Positions 19,848-26,543 of a DNA stretch of 64,000 bases are shown here, piece by piece. The notes below the pieces were generated by a model. It did no database searches. It saw nothing but the letters and a program-made list of their open reading frames with translations, and was not told the DNA's origin. This DNA is from Rubrivivax sp. (GTDB lineage: Bacteria; Pseudomonadota; Gammaproteobacteria; Burkholderiales; Burkholderiaceae_C), in the NCBI GenBank assembly GCA_019635315.1, contig JAHBZT010000002.1, positions 620,001 to 684,000 of the forward strand. The letters are read 5' to 3'. The translations under genes were made by a program, and so were the position numbers. Numbering within the stretch: position 1 is the stretch's first letter; each line of letters opens with the position of its first letter.

Positions 19848-20123
19848 TCAGTCCCGCGGCGCCGCGTCGGCCAGGCGCTGCATCACTGCGGGCAACAACA
19901 TGTCGACACGCTGGCTCACCAACCGGCTGGCCAGCCGCTCAACGTAGACCGCGGCAACTGCTTCAGCCATGCCGGCCTCGCTCGTCAGCATCCGCATCAC
20001 CTCGGCTCGCGCCTCGCCGATGTGGTTGTGGAAGTGCTGGACCATTCGGGCGCGGACTACGCTTGCCGGCTCGCCGAAGGTGGCCAGACGTTCGAAGCCG
20101 CTGGCGTCGAGTGCTCCGCTCAT
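19848..20123 (-). CDS. Small unknown helical protein after the capsid pair
   Basis: 91 residues, helical, no recognised domain (ASVVRARMVQHFHNHIGEAR; AVYVERLASRLVSQRVDML). Its ATG overlaps the stop of the preceding gene (CGATGA), so it is the third gene of the capsid cluster. Its place suggests a head-completion or connector role, which is inference only. A GC-rich hairpin follows the stop. Confidence 0.5.
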   Translation of the reverse strand: MSGALDASGFERLATFGEPASVVRARMVQHFHNHIGEARAEVMRMLTSEAGMAEAVAAVYVERLASRLVSQRVDMLLPAVMQRLADAAPRD

Positions 20124-20794
20124 CGCTTCCCCGCCTTCATGACAAGCCTCCAATCGCTCGCGGCCTGGCCGGGCTCGGTGTTCGTGCTGGTCTTCGAAAC
20201 CCACAGGCCCGAGCGATGCGTGACCAGTGCACCAGCGCGATAGTCGGTGCCGGCGCGGTAGATGCCAGCTTCGTGCAGGGCCGTCGCCTCCAGCTCCAGC
20301 AGTCGCTGCGTCAGGTCGCGGACCTGGGCCTGCAGCGCATCAGCGTCGACCAGCGCGCGGCCCTCGCTGGCGGCCTTGTGGGCGGCCTCGATGCGCCCCT
20401 GCGCCTCGGCCACGGCAACCCGGTGTGCCAATGCAGCCTCGCGCCGCTGCGCCTCGCGCTGCGCCTCGCGCTGCTGCCGGGCTTCGTAGGCCTTCCGCGC
20501 CATCGCCAGATCATCGGCGTCGACCTCGATCCACGAGCACCGGGACGGCGGCGCGATGGCAGTGATGGCCCAGGCCACGAACAGCCGACCTTCGTGCTCG
20601 GCCACGTCGCCGACCTCGGCCACGGCGCCACCTTCCGGCCAGCGCCATGCGCGCTTGCGGCCTGCGGCGATGGCGCCCAGGCTGGGCAATGCGGCAGTGA
20701 ATGCGTCGATCAGTTCCGCCTCGGTCCACGGCGGCGGCGGCGCTGCACGCTTGCGCTTCGGCGCGGCGGTCGGGGTCGGTTCGGTGGTCGGCAT
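20120..20794 (-). CDS. Capsid-linked protein with coiled coil and C-terminal carbohydrate-binding-like module
   Basis: 224 residues. An N-terminal domain (WTEAELIDAFTAALPSLGAI) is followed by a long charged coiled coil (about 105-170) and a C-terminal module GIYRAGTDYRAGALVTHRSG then LWVSKTSTNTEPGQAASDWR, which resembles the short chitin/carbohydrate-binding-like repeats often found in phage structural proteins. Its start shares one base with the capsid stop (TGATG), so the two are translated together; scaffold or decoration roles are possible. Confidence 0.55.
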   Translation of the reverse strand: MPTTEPTPTAAPKRKRAAPPPPWTEAELIDAFTAALPSLGAIAAGRKRAWRWPEGGAVAEVGDVAEHEGRLFVAWAITAIAPPSRCSWIEVDADDLAMARKAYEARQQREAQREAQRREAALAHRVAVAEAQGRIEAAHKAASEGRALVDADALQAQVRDLTQRLLELEATALHEAGIYRAGTDYRAGALVTHRSGLWVSKTSTNTEPGQAASDWRLVMKAGKR

Positions 20795-21831
20795 CAGGAC
20801 CGCCCGTAGTTCGCGCCGGTGATGCACACGACCGAGGCCGGCCTGGCCTTCAGCCAGTTCGCTCGGGCGGTCGCCAGCAAGCCGACGCTGTTGCTCTGAT
20901 ACAGATTCACGACGCTCGTCGCGCCGGTCGGGGTGCCAGCGTGGCCGGTCGGGTTGTCGGCCATCTCGACACTGGCGATCGACGACCGCGAGACCGAAGG
21001 CGCGTCGTCGGTGTAGACGATGGCCGATGTGTCCATCAGCACGATCAGGCCGCCATTGGAATCCCACGGCACAGCCTCGGAACAGATGACCGGGACGGTC
21101 GCCAGCTCGCCGCCGCGCGGACCGAGCGCAACAGCCAGGCCGAGGCCGCCCTCGGCCAGCGCGATCTGCAGCGCGGTGCGCGGGTGCGCGACGATCACGG
21201 CCCGCGACCACTGACCATCGAAGTCATCGCTGGCCTCGACAAGATCGACGCCCAGGTCGCCCGTGCTCGCGATGCTCGGCCCGTCGTGCGTGACCGACGC
21301 GGGCATCTCGCCGGGGGTGCCGGTGTTCGCCGGGTCGACGAACGCGCGATCCTCGGCCTCGACCAGTGCGCTGGTCAGATCGTCCGCGAGCACGTCCTCG
21401 CCGTCGGACGCTTGGAGCAGTTCTTCGCTGGCAACGACCAGGGCGCTGACGCGCAGCGGGCGCAGGCGCTCGCGCTCGAATGCCGCGGAACTCACCGGCG
21501 TCGCGCGGCCGGCAGCGGTCCAGTAGGCAGTAGCCATGCCGGCCTGCGCAACGATGGGAACATCGGCCGGCACGCGCCGCAGGCCGGCTCGGCCGATGAT
21601 CGTTTGCGGCCGCCAGGACGCGAGGAACTCCAGCGCACCAGGCTGCACGAGCTCGCCACCGTAGCCTTCGGGCGTGGCGCCGGCAACGCCAGCCTTGATC
21701 AGCCTGGTCGCCTCGGCGCCGCGGCCGAAGCGGCTCTCGGCCAGGGCCACGGCCTCGGTCGGGTCGCGAGTCAGGGCTCGCACGATGGCGGCGCGAGCGA
21801 AGTCGACGCGGGTGTGGCGGTCCAGGAACAT
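20794..21831 (-). CDS. HK97-type major capsid protein
   Basis: 345 residues. The core pattern matches HK97 gp5-like capsid subunits: VPADVPIVAQAGMATAYWTA (N-arm/E-loop region), RLRPLRVSALVVASEELLQAS, a central domain with AEDRAFVDPANTG, and the C-terminal NSVGLLATARANWLKARPAS. The N terminus is short, with no obvious delta/scaffold domain, in keeping with the lack of a prohead protease gene nearby. The ATG is chosen for AAAGG 6 bases upstream. It is the only clear morphogenesis gene in the element. Confidence 0.8.
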   Translation of the reverse strand: MFLDRHTRVDFARAAIVRALTRDPTEAVALAESRFGRGAEATRLIKAGVAGATPEGYGGELVQPGALEFLASWRPQTIIGRAGLRRVPADVPIVAQAGMATAYWTAAGRATPVSSAAFERERLRPLRVSALVVASEELLQASDGEDVLADDLTSALVEAEDRAFVDPANTGTPGEMPASVTHDGPSIASTGDLGVDLVEASDDFDGQWSRAVIVAHPRTALQIALAEGGLGLAVALGPRGGELATVPVICSEAVPWDSNGGLIVLMDTSAIVYTDDAPSVSRSSIASVEMADNPTGHAGTPTGATSVVNLYQSNSVGLLATARANWLKARPASVVCITGANYGRS

Positions 21832-21903
21832 GATCTGCCTTTCAGTTCGGGTGTCCGAGTCTGGACGATGCGGCGCCTGCAGGCCATGCACAGACATGCG
21901 CCC

Positions 21904-22197
21904 CTATGCGGTTCCGTGCAACAACCTCGCCAGGTCCGCGACCCGATACCAGCGCCGCCGGGCGACCAGCACCGGCTGCAGCAGCGGCGTGCCGTAGCAC
22001 GATCGGTTGCGCAGGGTGCCGGCAGCCATGCCCAGCGCCGCCGCTGCGCCGTCTTCGCTGACCAGCCCGGCCAGCGTGACCGGGTGCCCTGCCTGCCGCA
22101 GCGCAGCGGCCAGCGCCTCGACCTCGCGCTGCAGGTCGGCCTCGGCCTCGGCCCCTGGCAGCGCCTGGCCGCAGTGCGGGCAGCGGTGCGGGGTCAT
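21904..22197 (-). CDS. Small protein with CxxC motif and excisionase-like helix-turn-helix
   Basis: 97 residues. N-terminal CPHC, then a helix, then a winged-helix-like C-terminal half (AAALGMAAGTLRNRSCYGTP ... RRRWYRVADLARLL) like MerR/AlpA/excisionase DNA binders. It lies immediately before the capsid gene, so it may control the structural genes. ATG overlaps the previous stop as ATGA. Confidence 0.6.
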   Translation of the reverse strand: MTPHRCPHCGQALPGAEAEADLQREVEALAAALRQAGHPVTLAGLVSEDGAAAALGMAAGTLRNRSCYGTPLLQPVLVARRRWYRVADLARLLHGTA

Positions 22198-22580
22198 GCG
22201 GCCACGCGGATGCGCCCTGCCGGTGTGCCGCGCAGCGCCTCCATGCGCTGCAGGTGACGCGCCCAGGCCAGCCCAGCCTCGTGCAAGAACTCTTGCACTG
22301 AGTGCGCGGCGTGCTGGTTCAGGTAGAACGTGTCGCCATCCATGCACCCGAACTCGCTCGGCCACGCCTGGGCGCGGTGCAGCGCGACGGCCTCCGCGAA
22401 CGTGAAGGCTTCGCACTGCTCGGCGCGGTTGCGCAGCACATAGGCGGATGTGCACCCATGTTGGGCGTCGCCCTGGGCGTGGTGCTCGATCAGCTCGTCA
22501 GCGTCGGCGGCCTGCCAGCGCTCCTTCAGCAGCCGGCTCGCGGCGTTCGGTACTGGTTCCGGTGTCTTGCCTGCGCTCAT
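22194..22580 (-). CDS. Unknown protein downstream of the repeat cluster
   Basis: 128 residues, no recognised domain. Contains WPSEFGCMDGDTFYLNQHAA and a helical C terminus. Preceded by the GGTCCC repeats and followed by an ATGA overlap with the Zn/HTH gene. Function unknown. Confidence 0.55.
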   Translation of the reverse strand: MSAGKTPEPVPNAASRLLKERWQAADADELIEHHAQGDAQHGCTSAYVLRNRAEQCEAFTFAEAVALHRAQAWPSEFGCMDGDTFYLNQHAAHSVQEFLHEAGLAWARHLQRMEALRGTPAGRIRVAA

Positions 22581-22600
22581 GCTTCGTATCCCTCAGTGGT

Positions 22601-22816
22601 GGGACCACTTCTTTGGTCCCGGTGTGGTCCCGGGTGGTCCCGGCCACCCGCTCCCATCCCCTGCCCTGACGTAGTGAAACGTCAGTCAGGGAGGGGTGGG
22701 ACCATGGGACCAATGCTTAAGGAGGTCCCGCCTTTTGGTCCCGCCTCTTTCGGGGTGTCCAGCAGCCGCGCGCCAGGCGCCGCGACCATCAGTTTCTTGG
22801 TCCCGCCCTTGGTCCC
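22601..22816. repeat. Cluster of GGTCCC repeats, candidate replication origin
   Basis: Ten copies of GGTCCC or its complement occur within 216 bases: forward at 22615, 22626, 22636, 22724, 22737, 22799 and 22811, inverted at 22601, 22698 and 22706; an outlier is at 22951. Most extend to TGGTCCCG. Several spacings are 8-13 bases, near one helical turn. They cover the gap after the RepA-like gene and its last codons. A 7-bp hairpin CTGACGT/ACGTCAG spans the stop codon at 22666-22685. Confidence 0.6.
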
Positions 22817-24031
22817 GGCCTCCTCGACCAGCAGGCCCCGGCCGACCAGCGCGTCCACCTGATCGAAGACCGCGCGCTTGTTCCCGCCGACCTCGGCGAA
22901 GACCGCACGCTTGCTCTGGTGCCCGGACCGAACGGCCTGCAGCACCTTGCGGTCCCGCGCGTCGACCTGCTCCGCGCTGCTCAGCGTCCGGCCCTTGATC
23001 CGGGTGATGCGGAAGCCGTCGCGGCACAGGTACATCGCCTCCGGCGCCTTGACCATGATCGAACCGCGCGTGGAGCGCAGCACCAGCGGCTGCCCGGCCT
23101 CGTTGCCGGTGCGCTCGATCTTGTCGTTGATCTCCGACCACTCGGCCGCCTGCAGCAGCAGCACGAAGCGGCTGTTGTCGGCGATCGCCGCGCTGCCGGT
23201 GCCGCAGTACATGTCGGTGATGGCGTCGCGGTAGGCCTGCTTCCCGGTGTGGTGGCTCAGCACGACGAAGCACTGCCGGCGTTGCGCGAACGCGCGGCAC
23301 CCGTCCAGCGTCAGCTTGATGGTCTGCTCGTCACTGGAGCTGCCGCCGCAGAATTGCCGCAGCGTGTCCAGCGCCACGCCCACGAGGTCGGTCATGCCCT
23401 CGGTCGCCGTGTGCAGCAGCTCGGGCAGGTCGGTGGTCAGGATGTCGCCGCGAAGCGTCGTCGTGAAGGTTCTCGTGCCGGCCAGTCCGATGATGCTGAC
23501 CAGGCGCAGCTTGACCGCGACGATGGCGAAGTCTTCGGGCGACAGCTTCAGCGCGCGGCACAGCAGCGCCAGCACCGCGTCGAGGTCGTGCTGGTCGTCG
23601 TCGGCCGACAGCAGTAGGAAGGAACCGCGCTGCACCCGCTGCCCGAAGAACGGCCAGCCGAGCGCGATGCAGATGCCCAGCATCATCAGCAGCGTCGTCT
23701 TGCCGGTGCCGCCACCGGCGACCAGCACGCCCACCTTGCCGCGCTGAATCCAGTCCTCTACCGCCCACTCGACAGCGTGCTGCCGGGCCTCGATATCAAG
23801 CTCTGGCCGGTAGTCCCGCACGAGGTCGACCCACGATGCAGCCTCGTCTGCAGGCTCGGCCGCAGGCTCGGCCGCAGGCTCGGCGTCTCGTGCTGCGCTG
23901 CGGGCCTCGCGCGCTGCGATCTTGCGCGCCTTCACAGCCTCGGGCGACCAGTCGATGACGGCGCCTCTGCTGGCCTTGGGCAGTGGCCGCTCCGGGTCGC
24001 CCAGGCCAAGATCCCCCAGGTCAAGATCCAT
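22682..24031 (-). CDS. RepA-like replicative ATPase/helicase
   Basis: 449 residues. After a charged N terminus comes a RecA-fold AAA_25/RepA-type ATPase: Walker A VAGGGTGKTTLLMML (Lys111), SFLLLSADDDQHDLDAVLAL, a Walker B region VGVALDTLRQFCGG and sensor stretch CFVVLSHHTGKQAYRD. A winged-helix-like C-terminal part follows (RKVLQAVRSGHQSKRAVFAE). Members form hexameric helicases in plasmids, prophages and satellites. The 3' end contains repeat copies read as TKGGTK and PKGGT. The ATG overlaps the preceding gene by 11 bases. Confidence 0.75.
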   Translation of the reverse strand: MDLDLGDLGLGDPERPLPKASRGAVIDWSPEAVKARKIAAREARSAARDAEPAAEPAAEPADEAASWVDLVRDYRPELDIEARQHAVEWAVEDWIQRGKVGVLVAGGGTGKTTLLMMLGICIALGWPFFGQRVQRGSFLLLSADDDQHDLDAVLALLCRALKLSPEDFAIVAVKLRLVSIIGLAGTRTFTTTLRGDILTTDLPELLHTATEGMTDLVGVALDTLRQFCGGSSSDEQTIKLTLDGCRAFAQRRQCFVVLSHHTGKQAYRDAITDMYCGTGSAAIADNSRFVLLLQAAEWSEINDKIERTGNEAGQPLVLRSTRGSIMVKAPEAMYLCRDGFRITRIKGRTLSSAEQVDARDRKVLQAVRSGHQSKRAVFAEVGGNKRAVFDQVDALVGRGLLVEEAGTKGGTKKLMVAAPGARLLDTPKEAGPKGGTSLSIGPMVPPLPD

Positions 24032-24218
24032 CGCGGGGCCTCCAGCCGCGGGCGATCAGCCGCTGGCGCACCTCTTCGCGCAGATAGGCGACGATCCAGT
24101 CGCGGTGCTCGGGCCAGCTCGGGCCGAGCGCGGCACTCAGCGTCGCTACCTGCCGCTTGAACCACGCTTCGGCAGTGGCCCAGACTTCGGCAGTGGTTTC
24201 CTCGCGGTGCGCGTTCAT
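24021..24218 (-). CDS. Small unknown protein before the RepA-like gene
   Basis: 65 residues (MNAHREETTAEVWATAEAWF ...), helical, with a basic C terminus (RQRLIARGWRPRDGS). The ATG overlaps the previous stop as ATGA and its own end overlaps the RepA-like gene by 11 bases. Function unknown. Confidence 0.5.
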   Translation of the reverse strand: MNAHREETTAEVWATAEAWFKRQVATLSAALGPSWPEHRDWIVAYLREEVRQRLIARGWRPRDGS

Positions 24219-24436
24219 CGCAGCGCCCCTCCCACGCGCGCCAGCCAGCCCTCGACCTCGCCGTCGTCGAGCTCGCGGCACAGGTTCCACCGGCTGGCCA
24301 GCCATCGGCCATCGGCCAGGCGGCGCAGCGCGACGCCCTGCAGGGCCGCCCGTGCCTGCAGCGTCGCCTGGCGCTTGCGCTCGGCCTCGCCGTCCAGCTC
24401 GGCGACCGCGGCGGCGGGCGGGGTGGTGGCGGTCAT
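24215..24436 (-). CDS. Small unknown protein
   Basis: 73 residues, charged helix plus a tryptophan-containing C-terminal half (ALRRLADGRWLASRWNLCRE). ATG chosen for the TGATG overlap with the HTH gene; a GTG one codon earlier is possible. Function unknown. Confidence 0.5.
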   Translation of the reverse strand: MTATTPPAAAVAELDGEAERKRQATLQARAALQGVALRRLADGRWLASRWNLCRELDDGEVEGWLARVGGALR

Positions 24437-24687
24437 CACAGCACCGACTTCGCGCTGACACTGCCGCCCATCTTGCGAACCCGGGACCGCAAGAACTCCT
24501 TGAGCGACTCACGCGGGTAGAGAAACGCGTTGCCGATGAGCACATAGTCCGGGCCGGTGTGGCGCTTGCGCCAGGCCTCGACAGTCGTCGGCTTGGCTCC
24601 GGCCAGTCGACACAGGTCGGCCTCGGTGAAGCAGTCGAGCGACCGCGCCAGCTCGGCTACCGCTGGATCGTCCTTCGTGGTTTCCAT
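24436..24687 (-). CDS. Helix-turn-helix protein, excisionase/AlpA-like
   Basis: 83 residues. FTEADLCRLAGAKPTTVEAW followed by RKRHTGPDYVLIGNAFLYPR and RESLKEFLRSRV is the layout of MerR-type excisionases and small phage activators: recognition helix, wing, and a second helix. AGGTG lies 6 bases before the ATG; a GTG three codons upstream would place that site inside the gene. It heads the coupled run leading into the RepA-like gene, so it may activate this operon or direct excision. Confidence 0.65.
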   Translation of the reverse strand: METTKDDPAVAELARSLDCFTEADLCRLAGAKPTTVEAWRKRHTGPDYVLIGNAFLYPRESLKEFLRSRVRKMGGSVSAKSVL

Positions 24688-24699
24688 CGTCTGCACCTG

Positions 24700-24748
24700 T
24701 AGTGAACCCAGGCCAGACGATGCCGAGCATCGCCCGGCGTTTCACTCA
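24700..24748. promoter_or_regulatory. AGTGAA inverted pair upstream of the HTH gene
   Basis: AGTGAA near 24701 and TTCACT near 24743 face each other across about 36 bases in the only gap between the 185-residue gene and the HTH gene. The motif recurs as AGTGAAACG over the hairpin at 22673, at the end of the RepA-like gene. A shared regulator site is plausible; no sure -35/-10 pair was seen. Confidence 0.35.
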
Positions 24749-24762
24749 AAAGTGGGACAACT

Positions 24763-25320
24763 TCAGCCCGGCCGCTTGCGCCGCTTGGCATCGCCCGAGT
24801 GCAGCGTGCGGTGGATGGCGCGGGCGACACTGCTCTTGCCCATCCTCAGCAGTTCGGCCTTCTCAGCGACGGTGCGGCCCGCCGCGAGCTCGACATTGAA
24901 TGCCTTGATCCAGTTGTTGAGGCTGCGGCCACCGTCAAGCCGCACACGGCCACCGCGCCCGCCGCCGAAGTCCCGCCGTAGAACCCGCTCGGCAGCGTCC
25001 AGCCCTCTCTTCACGACGCGCAGCAGCGTCTGGAAACCGGCGGCACTGGGATCGGCGTCGCCCACGTCGAAGCGATCCGCGGCGAAGGCGGTCGCGAGGG
25101 TTACAGCGTGTGGCGCGAGCCACCGCAGTAGATCAGCGGTTCCGTCGTCGCTGCGCGCCTCAGTGAGCGGCCAGGGCAGGGGATCAGCGTCTACCCGCGC
25201 CGCCTCTTCATCCCATACCGTGTCGTCGAGGACGATGGCGCTTACCGCGAGCCAGCAGGCCTGGACGGCTAGGAGGTAGTCGCTCTCGGCCGGCCTCGGC
25301 CTTTCGCTCCACTTCGTCAC
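24763..25320 (-). CDS. Unknown protein coupled to the integrase
   Basis: 185 residues with a GTG start overlapping the integrase stop (GTGA). The C terminus (NVELAAGRTVAEKAELLRMG then KSSVARAIHRTLHSGDAKRR) could be a resolvase-type helix-turn-helix with a basic tail. The N-terminal half has no recognised domain. Coupling to int suggests a role in regulation or directionality, unproven. Confidence 0.55.
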   Translation of the reverse strand: MTKWSERPRPAESDYLLAVQACWLAVSAIVLDDTVWDEEAARVDADPLPWPLTEARSDDGTADLLRWLAPHAVTLATAFAADRFDVGDADPSAAGFQTLLRVVKRGLDAAERVLRRDFGGGRGGRVRLDGGRSLNNWIKAFNVELAAGRTVAEKAELLRMGKSSVARAIHRTLHSGDAKRRKRPG

Positions 25321-26369
25321 AGCGCCGCCCGTACCGCCGCACGGTCTGCCAGCGCCGCGTGAACGTCCTCCGGCTTGATCTTGGTGTACCGCTTCAACTG
25401 CGCCCAGGTCTTGTGCCCGGTCATCAGCGCCACCCGGGGAATGTCGAGCCCCTGGCGGAACAGGTCGGCCGTCGCGCGGTGCCGCAGGTCGTGGAAGTGC
25501 AGATCCTCAATGCCGAGGGTGGCGCAGGCCCGCGTGAATGCCGTGCTCACGCTGGCGCTGGAGTAGGGGAACAGCCTGCCCGTCGACCGCTCGCGAAGGA
25601 TCGGCTTCACGATGGCCCAGGCATCCGGCAGCAGCGGCACCTCTTGGTTGTTGCCCGCCTTGCGCTGCGGATCCTTCCGGTCGCGAATGAGCACGGTCTT
25701 CGCGATGACGTTCACGTCCTCGGCCTGCAGCCGGCAGATCTCGTCCTGGCGCATCGCGGTGGCCAGGGCGAACCTGCACAGCGTCACCATGTCGATGCGC
25801 TGGCGCGGGCTGGCCTGCCAGTGCGCGTACAGGCGCGACAACTCGGCGTCGGTGGGCTCGCGGTCGCGCTCGGCGCTGCGTGTGCTCAGGCCTCGATATG
25901 CCAGGTCGCGCCGGGCATCCATGGCCAGGTGGACCGGCAGATCCAGCCGGCGCACATGCCGGCCCCACTTGAGCACCGAGGATAGGAAGCTCAAGTCGGC
26001 GGCGATCGTCGTGCCGCCAGCGCCGTCCTTGACGCGCCGGTCAACGAAGTCGCGCAGGTCGAGCGCGGACAGGCTCGCCAGCTTGACCCGGCCAAGCCGG
26101 TCGGCGTGCAGCATCGCCAGCGTCGCGCGCTTCGTCTTGCCGTGCTCCTTGGTGTGCTGCTCGCGGTACTTGTCGATCAGGTCGGCCACCGTCGCGCCGG
26201 CCGGCGGCGGGGCATAGCCGCTGACGTGCGCCAGCTTCGCCTGGGCCTCGGCCGCGGTGGCCCAGGCGCGGGCGTCTGACTTCTTGTCGAAGGTGGCGGC
26301 CCTGTAGGCGCCACCGCGGCGCACCTGCACGCGCCAGCGGCCCGAGGGCAGTTCCGTGAATGTGGGCAT
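25317..26369 (-). CDS. int: Tyrosine recombinase (dusA-type integrase)
   Basis: 350 residues. N-terminal arm-binding region (RWRVQVRRGGAYRAATFDKK), core-binding SAM-like domain about 60-145, then the catalytic domain with Arg207 (TAMRQDEICRL), Lys near 236, His293-x2-Arg296 (HDLRH), His319 (TGHKTW) and nucleophile Tyr328 (KRYTK). It lies directly beside dusA, transcribed away from it, the arrangement known for dusA-targeting integrases. Candidate arm sites and an inverted repeat sit just upstream of its start. Confidence 0.93.
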   Translation of the reverse strand: MPTFTELPSGRWRVQVRRGGAYRAATFDKKSDARAWATAAEAQAKLAHVSGYAPPPAGATVADLIDKYREQHTKEHGKTKRATLAMLHADRLGRVKLASLSALDLRDFVDRRVKDGAGGTTIAADLSFLSSVLKWGRHVRRLDLPVHLAMDARRDLAYRGLSTRSAERDREPTDAELSRLYAHWQASPRQRIDMVTLCRFALATAMRQDEICRLQAEDVNVIAKTVLIRDRKDPQRKAGNNQEVPLLPDAWAIVKPILRERSTGRLFPYSSASVSTAFTRACATLGIEDLHFHDLRHRATADLFRQGLDIPRVALMTGHKTWAQLKRYTKIKPEDVHAALADRAAVRAAL

Positions 26370-26380
26370 GTCGGCTGCTC

Positions 26381-26505
26381 CGTGTGCACTGGAAAATGCA
26401 CACGCCGACCGCTGGCGTGTGCGTTTGCTGTGCGTCCAATCGTTTACCGGTCAGGCCCGATTGAAGCACCTTCCGTGCACTTCGTGTGCACTTTCTGCTG
26501 CACAC
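26381..26505. promoter_or_regulatory. CGTGTGCA sites upstream of int
   Basis: A perfect inverted pair CGTGTGCA/TGCACACG (26381-26404, 8-base spacer CTGGAAAA) lies 12 bases from the int start. Further copies are at 26483 (exact), 26474 (CGTGCAC) and 26499 (TGCACAC, inverted), with a one-mismatch copy at 26416. The octamer is shared with the left end. Integrase binding here could also repress int transcription. Confidence 0.55.
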
Positions 26506-26543
26506 AGCCGATTTTCGTTACATTCAGGTCATAGAAAGTCTTT

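Noticed and set aside
22597-22960. CRISPR array interpretation of the GGTCCC cluster
   Set aside because: Repeats are 6-8 bases at irregular spacing and both orientations; there are no uniform repeats, spacers or cas genes.
22686-23300. 204-residue minus-strand frame inside the RepA-like gene
   Set aside because: A shifted-frame shadow of the ATPase gene, arginine-rich and without domains.
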